Origin: DASZHJ01 sp035517495
GTDB taxonomy: Bacteria; Pseudomonadota; Alphaproteobacteria; ATCC43930; CGMCC-115725
Length of the DNA: 64,000 nt
Assembly: GCA_035517495.1 (NCBI GenBank)
Contig: DATIYT010000075.1
Span: 62,001-126,000 of the forward strand
Direction of reading: 5' to 3'
In this document: positions 1-8,400 of the stretch, piece after piece
Layout: the number at the start of each line of letters is the position of its first letter
Position numbering within the stretch: the stretch's first letter is position 1
Position numbers and translations under genes: made by a program
The notes under the pieces: model-generated
Told to the model about the DNA's origin: nothing
Databases searched by the model: none
What the model saw: the letters and a program-made list of their open reading frames with translations, nothing else

Positions 1-861
1 GGTGGAGCCGTCCTTGTGTTCGGTGATCGTCCACGTGCCGGTCGCGATTTTGTTCTTGATCGCGCCGATGGTCTGCTTGACCACGCCGCGGTCCGTGGGC
101 TTGGAGGCGGGCTGAAGCGGAGTGACGGCCGGCGGAGCGGGAGGAGGTGCCGGGGCCGGCGTAGGCGTCGGTGCCGGGGCGGGAGGAGACGTGGGGCTCG
201 GCGCGGATGCTGTCGGTGCCGGTTGCTCGGCTCCGGCCGCAGCCTTGGGGGGACCGCCGCAGCCTTCGGGCTTCGCAGGCGTCGGCCCGCCGGGCGCCGG
301 CGTCGAGCCGGTCTCCGTCGTCTTGGTTCCGTCCGGCTTTTCCGTGGTCTCAGTCGTGTTCGTCGAGCCGTCCTTGTTGATCGTCGTCGTTGTGGTCGTC
401 TTCGTGCCCTTGTCGGCGCCCGTTGCCGTCGTCACCTCACGGGTGATGGTGACGGTCCCGTCGCGGTGCCAGATCGTGGTGGTGGACCGGCCGTCGTCGG
501 CGTCGCGATCGTGCACGCGCTTGCTGACATCGCCGTTGGTCGCATAGATGATCGTGTAACCGAAGTGCGCCGTGATATACCGGACGATGATCGTGCCGTC
601 CTTGAGAACGGTGTAGCTCGCATGTTCTTCGCCGTACCCGAAGCCGCCTTGCGTGTAGGTGGTGGAGCCGTCCTTGTGTTCGGTGGTCGTCCACGTGCCG
701 ATCGCAATTTTGTTCTTGATCGCGCCGACGGTCTGCTTGACCAGGCCGCAGTCGGTGGGCTTGGAGGTGGGTTGCAGCGGTGTGACACTCTGCGCCCAAG
801 CACCGGTCGCGAGCGTCAGCAGAATCGCTAGCGACGCCCATCGAATAAAATGCCCGACCAT
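1..861 (-). CDS. Secreted repeat protein, 3'-truncated by window edge
   Basis: This reading frame is open from an ATG at 861 to the window edge, so the C-terminus is missing. The first 24 or so residues are a signal peptide ending in GAWAQ, so the product is exported. The body is rich in Thr, Lys, Asp and Gly, with units such as HKDGSTTY and NKDGSTNTTE, followed by a Pro/Ala-rich linker and then a second copy of the mature N-terminus (VTPLQP, KQT.GAIKNKIA). The middle resembles the neighbouring gene at 1213-2622, and the leaders just upstream of both ATGs are also alike, so the pair arose by tandem duplication including the promoter. I do not recognise a named family. The missing C-terminus may be a barrel, as in the paralogue. 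Function unknown. Confidence 0.75.
   Translation of the reverse strand, partial: MVGHFIRWASLAILLTLATGAWAQSVTPLQPTSKPTDCGLVKQTVGAIKNKIAIGTWTTTEHKDGSTTYTQGGFGYGEEHASYTVLKDGTIIVRYITAHFGYTIIYATNGDVSKRVHDRDADDGRSTTTIWHRDGTVTITREVTTATGADKGTKTTTTTTINKDGSTNTTETTEKPDGTKTTETGSTPAPGGPTPAKPEGCGGPPKAAAGAEQPAPTASAPSPTSPPAPAPTPTPAPAPPPAPPAVTPLQPASKPTDRGVVKQTIGAIKNKIATGTWTITEHKDGST
661..786 (-). repeat. Intragenic direct repeat, partner at 1-126
   Basis: Bases 661-786 match bases 1-126 with 11 mismatches and no gaps (about 91%). Both copies are coding in the same frame of the partial secreted protein, so the protein carries two copies of a roughly 42-residue unit 220 residues apart. The first copy runs into the window edge, so the true repeat is probably longer. 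Confidence 0.9.
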
Positions 862-1212
862 GTGAGCCCCCTTGCATTGGCGGCGCCGACCCCTACCAAA
901 TCGGGCCACCATCTATAGGTTATCTGATATTCTTATGCGATACAAATAGGGAGCATCCCGAGACTGTCCCGGGGACAACAGCGACGGAAAAGCGGTGGCG
1001 GTGACGCGGGGTCGCCGCCGGCGATCGTGGCGATGCCGGTATGGCGCTCGGGCTGGGTCCCCGAGACCAAACCCGCGGGCACTCGGTCCTAGAGCGCAAT
1101 CCGGCGAAGTGTGAGCGGTTCGCCGTCAGATTGCGCGACAAAATCAACGAATCTAGGGCGTGATCCGATTCTTGATCGAATCACGCTCTAGACGTGAGGG
1201 TATTAGGACCGC
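862..1212. other. Intergenic region between the two secreted-protein paralogues
   Basis: No coding sequence is convincing here. The part next to 861 holds the leader of the partial gene, which resembles the leader of the paralogue at 2623-2700: both have a G-rich run just before the ATG and a GGTAGGG block further out. The other end holds the hairpin at 1152-1192. I see nothing else. Confidence 0.6.
1152..1192 (-). terminator. Palindromic hairpin downstream of the 469-aa gene
   Basis: A 20-base left arm (1152-1171) pairs with 1173-1192 with four mismatches or wobble pairs, closing on TCTAGA at both ends. It lies 20 bases past the stop codon of the 1213-2622 gene. There is no clear U-run, so it may be a dispersed palindromic unit that also works as a terminator. 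Confidence 0.55.
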
Positions 1213-2622
1213 TCAGAACTTGACTCCAAAGCCGACCGTGCCCGCGACGGTGCCGCGCCGCTCCAGCGTGAACTTTTCATCGATGCCGAATATCGGCAGC
1301 GTCCTGCTGACGCTAGAGGGACCGATCCAGTGCAGACCGGCATCGAATTGTATATTGCTGTAGCCGGTCCACGGTAATGGAACGGTGAGGCCGATGCCGA
1401 GCTCGGGTGCCGCAGCGTATCCGTTGACGCTGAAGCGCAGATCGGAGGAGGGTATGTCCTCGAAGAAGCAGTCGTCATCGATCCAGGCGCCGGCCTCCAG
1501 ATACATCGCGAACCAGTTCGCGATCCGCGGCCGCAACTGAACATAGGGATTGATAATCCAACCGCCGGAAGTATCGAAGCGACTGCCGAAGTCCTCCTCG
1601 CGCTCCCAGCCCGTGGCATAGCCGCCGAAGCGCAGACCGCCCGCGAAATCGATCGGCGTATTGGCGAGCCAGATCGGCGTTTGATAATTGAAGTTCAGCG
1701 TGGGTGCGTAGGCGGTCGTGCGATGCGAGAGGACCGTGGACGTGCTGCCCGGGAACGTCATGCCTTCGAAGGTAAAGGGAAGCGTCGTTGCCGTGACGTC
1801 GCGGCGCATCGGCATGAAGAAATTGTCCTGGCCGAGATAGAACGCGGAGGCGCCGAAGGTCATGGGACCCGTCAGCGCCGTCGGCGCGGTCGGCAGCGAC
1901 GACTCGGTCTTCTTCTCCTCGGGCGGGGTCAGCTCGGGCGCGTACGGCGCCGGGGTGAACGTGGGCGTGGGTGTCGGCGTTGGGGTCGGCGTGGGTGTCG
2001 GCGTCGGCGTGGGTGTGGGTGTCGCCGAGGGTGCAGGCGTCGTGCCGGTTTCGGTCGAAGTCACCGTTCCGTCCGGTTTTTTGACGGTCTTCGTGGTTTC
2101 GCTTGATCCATCCTTATTGATTTTGGTCACCGTGGTGGTGGTGGTCCCCTGCTCGGGCCAATCCGGGGTGTTCGGATAGCCCGCCGTGAAGACGCTCGTA
2201 ATCTCGATGGTGCCGTCGGGGTGCCAGACCGTCGTCGTCGTGCGGCTGCTATCGGTGACGCGGCTCCTACGGTGCGTTTTCTGTGTGATGTCGCCGTTGG
2301 GCGAATAGGTGGTAGAAGTGCTACCGTTCTTCACCACGATCGTGCCATTGGGCATTTCGGTGTAGTCCACGCCCTTTGCGTGATAGGTCGTGGTGCCATC
2401 CTTGTTCTTGGTCTCGGTCTGGCCCTCCAACACATGGTTCTTGAGGCCGGTCATTGTGGCCTCGGCTTGATCGGAGTCCGGCTTCGCACCGGGCTCCAAT
2501 GGCTTTACCTGCGCCAGAGACTGCGCCGATAAGGCCAGCCACAGGGCACCAGCAAGGGCCGACGCCTTGAGCGCCCGCTTCAGCCGCAAGCTGTGCGCAT
2601 GTCGCCTTGAACGAAGCGCCAT
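1213..2622 (-). CDS. Secreted protein with PT-repeat linker and C-terminal outer-membrane barrel
   Basis: Protein of 469 residues with a basic start and signal peptide (cleavage near AQSLAQ, residue 37). Residues 40-190 are a Thr/Asp-rich region related to the neighbouring partial protein, with units such as NKDGTTTYH and NKDGSSETTK. Residues 195-230 are a (PT)n linker. From about residue 245 to the end, alternating hydrophobic residues and a final phenylalanine (GVKF) fit an outer-membrane beta-barrel inserted by the BAM complex. A plausible picture is a barrel anchoring a surface or periplasmic Thr-rich domain through an extended linker. No family was recognised with certainty, and no neighbour explains its role. 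It is the downstream member of a tandem paralogous pair. Confidence 0.8.
   Translation of the reverse strand: MALRSRRHAHSLRLKRALKASALAGALWLALSAQSLAQVKPLEPGAKPDSDQAEATMTGLKNHVLEGQTETKNKDGTTTYHAKGVDYTEMPNGTIVVKNGSTSTTYSPNGDITQKTHRRSRVTDSSRTTTTVWHPDGTIEITSVFTAGYPNTPDWPEQGTTTTTVTKINKDGSSETTKTVKKPDGTVTSTETGTTPAPSATPTPTPTPTPTPTPTPTPTPTFTPAPYAPELTPPEEKKTESSLPTAPTALTGPMTFGASAFYLGQDNFFMPMRRDVTATTLPFTFEGMTFPGSTSTVLSHRTTAYAPTLNFNYQTPIWLANTPIDFAGGLRFGGYATGWEREEDFGSRFDTSGGWIINPYVQLRPRIANWFAMYLEAGAWIDDDCFFEDIPSSDLRFSVNGYAAAPELGIGLTVPLPWTGYSNIQFDAGLHWIGPSSVSRTLPIFGIDEKFTLERRGTVAGTVGFGVKF
1961..2026 (-). repeat. Hexanucleotide-like tract encoding (Pro-Thr)n
   Basis: A run of GGCGTG/GGTGTC-type hexamers encodes about eleven Pro-Thr dipeptides. 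Its unit length of six keeps the frame, so changes in copy number would alter linker length without breaking the gene. Confidence 0.8.
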
Positions 2623-2748
2623 GGATTCCCCCCCCCTGCATTAGCGATGCCCTACCTATCCGGGTCACCACCATAAAGATTACTTGAATCCAGGAGAAAT
2701 ACAAGACGGCCGTAGCGACCGGTAGTGTTCCCAAACGACCAGGGACGC

Positions 2749-4023
2749 CTACCCGTTTTCCGCCAAGACTCGTCCCGCGAGATAGAGTGAGCCACAGATG
2801 AGAATCCGCCCGGGGGGCGCATGGCAGGCGGCGGCTTCCACCGCCGAGGCGAGCAAGGAATAGGGAATCCCCGCAATACCTGCGGCGCGGCCCGCCTCGG
2901 CCGCGTCCTCGGCGCTCCGGCTATTCGCCTCGCCGGGGATCGAAACCGTCCCAAGGCTCGTGGCGTGCGGCGACAAATGCGCGAGGAAAGCACGCGCATC
3001 GTGGGACTTCAGCATCCCGAAGACGAGGTGCAGCGGGCGATCGGCCCAGAGCCGCGCCTGCGCCGCGAGTGCCGCGCCGCCGGCGTCATTGTGGCCGCCA
3101 TCGAGCCAGAGTTCATGCGCGCCCGCGAGCACTACCAGCGGTCCCCGCACCAGGTGCTGTAGCCGCGCCGGCCATTCGATGCTGTGCAAACCCCGGGCAA
3201 GCGCGGCCCTATCGATCGAGAACCCCTCTAGTCCCTCGAGGGCCGCGATGGCGGCGCCCGCATTGTCGATTTGGTGCGGTCCGATAAGCGAGGGCGGCGG
3301 AAGGTCCAAGCGCCAGCGGCGGCCCTCGTAATGAAGCTCTCGAGCCGATCCGGTCGCGTGCCAATCGATGCCGTGTCGATAAAGCGGCGCGCCCACTTCG
3401 CGCGCGCGGCGCTCGATCACCGCGGCGGCGGCGGCGGATTGCGGGCCGATCACTCCGACGACGCCGGGCTTCAATATCCCCGCCTTCTCGCCGGCGATGG
3501 CGCCGATGGTGTTGCCGAGCATGTGCTGATGGTCGAGCGAGATCGGGGTGATCACGGTTGCCGCCGGGTCGGTCACCACATTGGTGGTGTCGAGGCGACC
3601 GCCGAGCCCGACCTCCAGCAGGGTCGCGTCCGCGGGCGTGCGCGCGAAGGCGAGGAAAGCCGCGGCGGTGGTAATCTCGAAATAGGTGATGGGCGCGCCG
3701 GCATTGATGCGCTCGCACTCCTCGAGAACCGTGATCAACGCCTCTTCCTCGATGAGCTTCCCCGCGACGCGGATGCGCTCGTTGAAGCGCACGAGGTGCG
3801 GTGAGGTATAAACGTGAACGCGATAGCCCGCCGCCTCCAGCACCGCGCGCAGGGTGGCGACCGTCGAGCCCTTGCCGTTGGTTCCCGCCACATGAATGAC
3901 CGGTGGGAGCCGGCGCTCGGGGTTGCCGAGCGTCGCCAGCAGCCGCTCCACGCGCTCGAGGGAGAGATCGATGAGACGCGGGTGGAGTTTGGTGAGGCGC
4001 TCGAGAATGCGGTCGCTGATCAG
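2749..4023 (-). CDS. folC: Bifunctional folylpolyglutamate/dihydrofolate synthase FolC
   Basis: FolC adds glutamate to dihydropteroate and to folates in the cytoplasm, using ATP. The P-loop HVAGTNGKGST and the ligase motifs GLGGRLDTTN and DGGHNDAG are present. The first ATG/GTG/TTG in frame is GTG at 3951, but a typical FolC N-terminus (ILERLTKLHPRLIDLSLERV) is encoded upstream of it, down from a CTG at 4021-4023. A Shine-Dalgarno-like GGGAGGG lies six bases before that CTG, and the CTG overlaps the accD stop (CTGA). I therefore choose the CTG start (424 residues, the usual family length); the conservative alternative is GTG at 3951 (400 residues). It is last in the trp-accD-folC gene string. 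Confidence 0.9.
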   Translation of the reverse strand: MISDRILERLTKLHPRLIDLSLERVERLLATLGNPERRLPPVIHVAGTNGKGSTVATLRAVLEAAGYRVHVYTSPHLVRFNERIRVAGKLIEEEALITVLEECERINAGAPITYFEITTAAAFLAFARTPADATLLEVGLGGRLDTTNVVTDPAATVITPISLDHQHMLGNTIGAIAGEKAGILKPGVVGVIGPQSAAAAAVIERRAREVGAPLYRHGIDWHATGSARELHYEGRRWRLDLPPPSLIGPHQIDNAGAAIAALEGLEGFSIDRAALARGLHSIEWPARLQHLVRGPLVVLAGAHELWLDGGHNDAGGAALAAQARLWADRPLHLVFGMLKSHDARAFLAHLSPHATSLGTVSIPGEANSRSAEDAAEAGRAAGIAGIPYSLLASAVEAAACHAPPGRILICGSLYLAGRVLAENG

Positions 4024-4928
4024 GTCGCGCCCTCCCCGGCACCGCGCACCTGCGCCGTCAGCAGCGGCACCACGACCGGCGCCGGCTGCTTGCGGTACAA
4101 AAGGTCGAGCAGGCGCACCATCGTCTCGCGCAGCTTGGCGCGCGGCACCACCATGTCCACCATGCCGTGCTCGAGCAGATATTCCGCGCGCTGGAATCCT
4201 TCCGGGAGCTTCTCGCGGATGGTTTCCTCGATCACGCGCGCGCCGGCAAATCCGACGACGGCGCCTGGCTCCGCCAAAGTGATGTCGCCCAGCATCGCAA
4301 ACGAGGCCGAGACCCCGCCGGTGGTGGGATCGGTCAGCAGCACAATATAGGGCAGCGCCTTTGCCTTCAGCTCCTCGACCGCGATGATCGTTCGCGGCAG
4401 CTGCATCAGCGAGAGGATCCCCTCTTGCATGCGCGCACCGCCCGAAGCCGGCACGACGATGAGCGCCGCCTCCTGCAGCACCGCAAGCCGCGCCGCCGCG
4501 ATCAGCCCCTCACCCACGGCCACGCCCATCGAGCCGCCAAGGAACTCGAAATCGAACACCGCCGCAACCGCGGGAACACCGCCGATCTTGCCGTGCGCCA
4601 CTCGCAACGCATCGGCGCCGCGCGCCTGCGCCTCCTTGAGGCGATCGGTATAGCGCTTGCGGTCGCGAAAGCGCAGCGGATCGACCACCGCCTTCGGAAG
4701 CTCGACCTCGGTATAGCTGCCCTCGTCGAAGAGCAGGGCGAGGCGGCGGTTCGGATTGAGCCGCAGGTGATGTCCGCAATTCCGGCACACGAACAGATTC
4801 GTCTCAAGCTCACGATGGAACAGCATCTGCTCGCAGCTCGGACACTTGATCCAGAGATTATCCGGCACGTCCTTCTTTGCGACGACGGCACGGATTTTCG
4901 GCAGGACGAGCTTGGTGAGCCAGTTCAT
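4020..4928 (-). CDS. accD: Acetyl-CoA carboxylase carboxyltransferase subunit beta
   Basis: This subunit works with AccA to transfer the carboxyl group from carboxybiotin to acetyl-CoA, making malonyl-CoA for fatty-acid synthesis. The 302-residue protein has the N-terminal zinc ribbon (CPSC near residue 29 and CRNCG near 48) and the crotonase-like fold with GGARMQEG and the GGVSASFA oxyanion region. It starts at ATG 4928, 11 bases after the trpA stop, and its stop overlaps the proposed CTG start of folC. The order trpA-accD-folC is usual in Alphaproteobacteria. Confidence 0.96.
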   Translation of the reverse strand: MNWLTKLVLPKIRAVVAKKDVPDNLWIKCPSCEQMLFHRELETNLFVCRNCGHHLRLNPNRRLALLFDEGSYTEVELPKAVVDPLRFRDRKRYTDRLKEAQARGADALRVAHGKIGGVPAVAAVFDFEFLGGSMGVAVGEGLIAAARLAVLQEAALIVVPASGGARMQEGILSLMQLPRTIIAVEELKAKALPYIVLLTDPTTGGVSASFAMLGDITLAEPGAVVGFAGARVIEETIREKLPEGFQRAEYLLEHGMVDMVVPRAKLRETMVRLLDLLYRKQPAPVVVPLLTAQVRGAGEGAT

Positions 4929-4939
4929 TTACGCGCGCC

Positions 4940-5764
4940 CTACGCCTTCCGAACGCCGCGGGCAAGGGCCGCCACGTCGCTCAGCACGGCGTCAGCCAAT
5001 CCGGGCTTGGCGCGGCCCTCGGGATCGAGCATTTCGGCAACCCGGTTCACCAGCGCCGATCCCACGACCGCGGCGTCGGCGATGCCGACGATTTCGGCCG
5101 CCTGCTGCGGCGTTTTGATGCCGAATCCAACCGCAATCGGCAGATCCGTGTGGCGGCGGATGCGGGTCACCGCCTCGCGCACCTGATCGATTGCCGCCGA
5201 TTTCGTGCCGGTGATGCCGGCGATCGCCACGTGATAGACGAAGCCGGAGGCGTGGCCGAGGATCGTCTGGAGCCGCCGATCGTCGCTGGTGGGCGCCGTC
5301 AGCTTCACCAGGTCGAGGCCCGCGGCCTTCGCGGGCACCCGCAATTCATGATCCTCCTCGGGCGGGAGATCGACGGTGATGAGGCCGTCGACACCAGCCG
5401 CCGCCGCGTCGCTGCAGAAGCGCACGACGCCGTAGCTGTAGATCGGGTTGTAGTAGCCCATGAGGATGATCGGCGTCACGTTGTCGCGCGCGCGAAAGCC
5501 GCGCACGATCTCCAGCACTTTGGGCACGGTCATGCCGGCCTTGAGCGCACGCATCCCAGCCGCCTGGATCGCGGGACCATCCGCCATCGGGTCGGAGAAA
5601 GGTACGCCCACCTCGATCAGATCGGCGCCCGCTTCGGGAAGCCGAGCCAGCAAACCCGCGAACGTATCCGCGTCCGGATCACCGCAAGTGAGATACGTCA
5701 CGAGCCCTCCGCGCCGGGCCTCGCTCAGGGCAGCGAAACGCCGCTCGATCCGCTGTTGGCTCAC
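4940..5764 (-). CDS. trpA: Tryptophan synthase alpha subunit
   Basis: TrpA cleaves indole-3-glycerol phosphate to indole and glyceraldehyde-3-phosphate, and indole is passed to TrpB. The 274-residue TIM barrel has the catalytic Glu and Asp in LIEVGVPFSDPMADGP (about residues 50 and 61) and the phosphate-binding GFGI near residue 213. Its start overlaps the trpB stop by four bases (ATGA), a sign of translational coupling within the operon. Confidence 0.97.
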   Translation of the reverse strand: MSQQRIERRFAALSEARRGGLVTYLTCGDPDADTFAGLLARLPEAGADLIEVGVPFSDPMADGPAIQAAGMRALKAGMTVPKVLEIVRGFRARDNVTPIILMGYYNPIYSYGVVRFCSDAAAAGVDGLITVDLPPEEDHELRVPAKAAGLDLVKLTAPTSDDRRLQTILGHASGFVYHVAIAGITGTKSAAIDQVREAVTRIRRHTDLPIAVGFGIKTPQQAAEIVGIADAAVVGSALVNRVAEMLDPEGRAKPGLADAVLSDVAALARGVRKA

Positions 5765-6972
5765 AGCGCAACGCCGAGCGCGTCGGCCACCGCGAAGATG
5801 TCCTTGTCGCCACGCCCGCAGAGATTGACCACCAGCAGATGCTGCTTCGGGAGCTTGGGCGCGATTTTCGCCACGTGCGCCAACGCATGCGCCGGTTCGA
5901 GCGCGGGGATGATCCCTTCAAGCCGCGAGCAGAGCTGGAACGCCGACAACGCTTCCCCGTCGGTGATCGCGACGTACTCGACGCGCCCCGTGTCGTGCAG
6001 CCACGCATGCTCGGGTCCGATCCCCGGATAGTCGAGGCCGGCCGAGATCGAATGCGCGTCGATGATCTGCCCGTCGCCGGTCTGCAGCAGGTAAGTGCGA
6101 TTGCCGTGAAGCACGCCGGGACGGCCGCCGTTGAGCGACGCCGCGTGCTTGCCCGTTTCGACCCCGAGCCCCGCCGCCTCGACGCCGATCATGCGCACCG
6201 TCGGCTCGTCGAGGAACGGATGGAACAAGCCGATCGCGTTCGAGCCGCCGCCGATGCAGGCCATCAGGGTGTCGGGAAGCCGCCCCTCGGCCTTGCGCAA
6301 TTGCGCGCGCACCTCGTCGCCGATGATGCACTGGAAGTCGCGCACCATGGCGGGATAGGGATGCGGTCCCGCGGCGGTACCGATGATGTAGAACGTGTCA
6401 TCCACGTTGGCGACCCAATCGCGGAGCGCCTCGTTCATCGCGTCCTTGAGCGTGCCCGTGCCCGACGTCACCGGCCGCACTTCGGCGCCCAAGAGCTTCA
6501 TGCGGAAGACATTGGGCTTCTGCCGCTCGATGTCGGTCGTCCCCATGTAGACGACGCAGGGCAGGTCGAAGAGCGCGCAGACCGTTGCTGTGGCGACGCC
6601 GTGCTGTCCCGCGCCGGTCTCGGCGATGATGCGGCCTTTGCCCATGCGGCGCGCGAGCAAAATCTGGCCCAGCGTGTTGTTGATCTTGTGCGCGCCGGTG
6701 TGGTTCAGCTCCTCGCGTTTCATATAGATCTTGGCGCCGCCGAAGTGCCGGGTCATGCGCTCGGCGTAATAGAGTGGGCTTGGCCGCCCGATATAGTGCT
6801 CGCGGTAATAGTTCATCTCCGCGGCGAAACTCGGATCGCGCCGCGCCGCGCCATAGGCGCGCTCGACTTCCAGGATCAGCGGCATCAAGGTCTCGGCGAC
6901 GTAACGGCCGCCGAAGAGGCCGAAATGCCCGCGATCGTCCGGGCCGGCTCTGTAGGTGTTGGGTTGCGCCAA
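5761..6972 (-). CDS. trpB: Tryptophan synthase beta subunit
   Basis: PLP enzyme that joins indole with L-serine to give L-tryptophan in a complex with TrpA. The PLP lysine is in HTGAHKINN, the phosphate-binding loop is GGGSNAIG, and the indole-site Glu is in AETGAGQHG. An upstream ATG-like extension to 7032 is open, but the TTG at 6972 has a GGTGGAG ribosome site five bases away and gives 403 residues, the normal family length, with the expected start AQPNTYRAGPDDRGHFG. In related genomes trpF lies directly upstream; here the two are 2.4 kb apart because of the 7.0-9.3 kb insertion, so trpBA must be expressed from a promoter in or next to that block. Confidence 0.96.
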   Translation of the reverse strand: MAQPNTYRAGPDDRGHFGLFGGRYVAETLMPLILEVERAYGAARRDPSFAAEMNYYREHYIGRPSPLYYAERMTRHFGGAKIYMKREELNHTGAHKINNTLGQILLARRMGKGRIIAETGAGQHGVATATVCALFDLPCVVYMGTTDIERQKPNVFRMKLLGAEVRPVTSGTGTLKDAMNEALRDWVANVDDTFYIIGTAAGPHPYPAMVRDFQCIIGDEVRAQLRKAEGRLPDTLMACIGGGSNAIGLFHPFLDEPTVRMIGVEAAGLGVETGKHAASLNGGRPGVLHGNRTYLLQTGDGQIIDAHSISAGLDYPGIGPEHAWLHDTGRVEYVAITDGEALSAFQLCSRLEGIIPALEPAHALAHVAKIAPKLPKQHLLVVNLCGRGDKDIFAVADALGVAL

Positions 6973-7190
6973 GTTCGCTCCACCAAGGGAATACCGGCGA
7001 TACCGCCGGCCGAAGCGGTCTTGTACCGCCAAACCGCCGCGGGCTCAAATGGTCGGCTGTTGCAACGAAATTTGCCTACGCTCCCTACGCCAAGCAAAAA
7101 ACGGCGCGACCGCGAGCTGCTTTGGCGCGAGTTGGCGATATAGTCGACCGAGACCGCGATTGCTTGGTTGAGAGCAACCCGTGCGTAACA
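6973..7190. other. Upstream region of trpB, no gene
   Basis: With the following promoter region this makes about 310 bases between trpB and the divergent regulator-like gene. It should contain the promoter that now drives trpBA-accD-folC, but I cannot point to clear -35/-10 boxes on the minus strand. I see no gene. Confidence 0.4.
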
Positions 7191-7276
7191 TTGACAATCG
7201 GATCGTTATCATTGACAACAGGCCGTCCGATACGTTACAAGCGGCGACTTAAACTTGACAATACAGATCGAGAAGG
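7191..7276 (+). promoter_or_regulatory. Promoter with phased TTGACA repeats
   Basis: TTGACA occurs at 7191, 7212 and 7255, spaced 21 and 43 bases apart (two and four helical turns). The middle copy has TTACAA 17 bases downstream (7235-7240) and makes a good sigma-70 promoter for the gene at 7283. The first two copies share a longer pattern, TTGACAA followed by a GAT.CGTTA block. A ribosome site AGAAGG lies at 7271-7276. The repeats could be an operator, perhaps for the winged-helix protein itself (inference). Confidence 0.55.
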
Positions 7277-7282
7277 TTTGCA

Positions 7283-8335
7283 ATGCCAAGGGCGAGCCGC
7301 CAGAACCTAGAGATACGAGAATATGTCCTCAGAAATGTAGCCAGTTACCCGGCGAGTATTGGCGTGCGTACCGCGAAGAAATTCGGGGTATCCAGAACCA
7401 CAGTATCGAACTACACAAAGACTCTCATAAACGAAGGTTTGTTGGTTGGCAGTGGAAAAACGAATGCAAGGAAATATATCCTAAATCCGATAGCCAAGGA
7501 ATTGTTCTCTATTGAGATAAATCAAGGAATTGAAGAAGATGTGGTTTGGAGATTCAGAATACTCCCACATATGGCGGGCGTGAAACAGAACGTTGTTGAC
7601 ATATGCCAATACGGATTTACCGAGATGCTTAATAATGTGATCGATCATTCACGAAGTAAAGACGCGATCATAAGCTTCGGGAGGAACTATAGTGAAATCA
7701 ATATCGGTATAATTGACCACGGCGTCGGTATATTCGAAAAACTACAGCATGATTTTAACCTTGCCGACCCTAGAAGTGCTTTGCTGGAACTGTCGAAAGG
7801 AAAGTTGACATCGAACCAACTGGCCCATTCTGGCGAAGGGATTTTTTATACGTCCAGGATGTTCGAAAAATTCAACATCATGTCGGGCCATCTATTTTAT
7901 GCCAAGGAACGGACCGACAATGATGGTTGGCTCATCGAAACCCACGATCTTGTTGACTACACGCAGGGCACCTCTGTCCAAATGTATATCTCCACAGATG
8001 CAAGTTGGACTACTCGCGAAGTTTTCGATCGGTTCCAGACTGACGGCCTCCTTTTCAGGAGAACGCACGTCCCCATAACCCTAGGTAAGTACCCAGGAGA
8101 GCAGCTAGTATCACGCTCCCAGGCCAAGCGAATCTTGGCCAGATTTGAGAATTTTTCGGAGGTTATGCTGGATTTCCGAGGCATCCAACAGATTGGACAA
8201 CCATTCGCGGACGAGATTTTCCGCGTCTTCAAAAATTCCCACCCACAGACGCGAGTGGTCGTAATTCATGCGAATGAAGAAATCAAACGCATGATCGAAG
8301 CTATCTCTGCGAGCGAAGCGACGCAGCCCCCTTAA
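7283..8335 (+). CDS. Winged-helix / HATPase / STAS-like (DUF4325-type) three-domain protein
   Basis: Protein of 350 residues. Residues 1-70 form a winged helix (GVRTAKKFGVSRTTVSNYTK), so DNA binding is likely. Residues 90-235 form a GHKL ATPase domain: N-box with Glu114 and Asn118 (EMLNNVIDH), G1 box DHGVG at 145-149, and G2 box SGEGI near 183-187. Residues 255-345 resemble the STAS-like DUF4325 domain that often follows such ATPases. There is no histidine phosphoacceptor domain, so it is not a classical sensor kinase. The start ATG 7283 has a good ribosome site. The gene is visibly AT-richer than its neighbours and sits inside the block that splits the trp genes. A regulatory or conflict-related role is inferred; substrate and target are unknown. 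Confidence 0.75.
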   Translation: MPRASRQNLEIREYVLRNVASYPASIGVRTAKKFGVSRTTVSNYTKTLINEGLLVGSGKTNARKYILNPIAKELFSIEINQGIEEDVVWRFRILPHMAGVKQNVVDICQYGFTEMLNNVIDHSRSKDAIISFGRNYSEINIGIIDHGVGIFEKLQHDFNLADPRSALLELSKGKLTSNQLAHSGEGIFYTSRMFEKFNIMSGHLFYAKERTDNDGWLIETHDLVDYTQGTSVQMYISTDASWTTREVFDRFQTDGLLFRRTHVPITLGKYPGEQLVSRSQAKRILARFENFSEVMLDFRGIQQIGQPFADEIFRVFKNSHPQTRVVVIHANEEIKRMIEAISASEATQPP

Positions 8336-8400
8336 TTCCGTTTCGATGGCGCGCGGCGCTTTTCGGGTTTGTTGTGGCATCGGCTTCTGAACTTCGAAAC

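Noticed and set aside
1950..2040. Repeat tract as a CRISPR or minisatellite outside genes
   Set aside because: The period is six, there are no spacers, and it codes for (Pro-Thr)n in a good reading frame.
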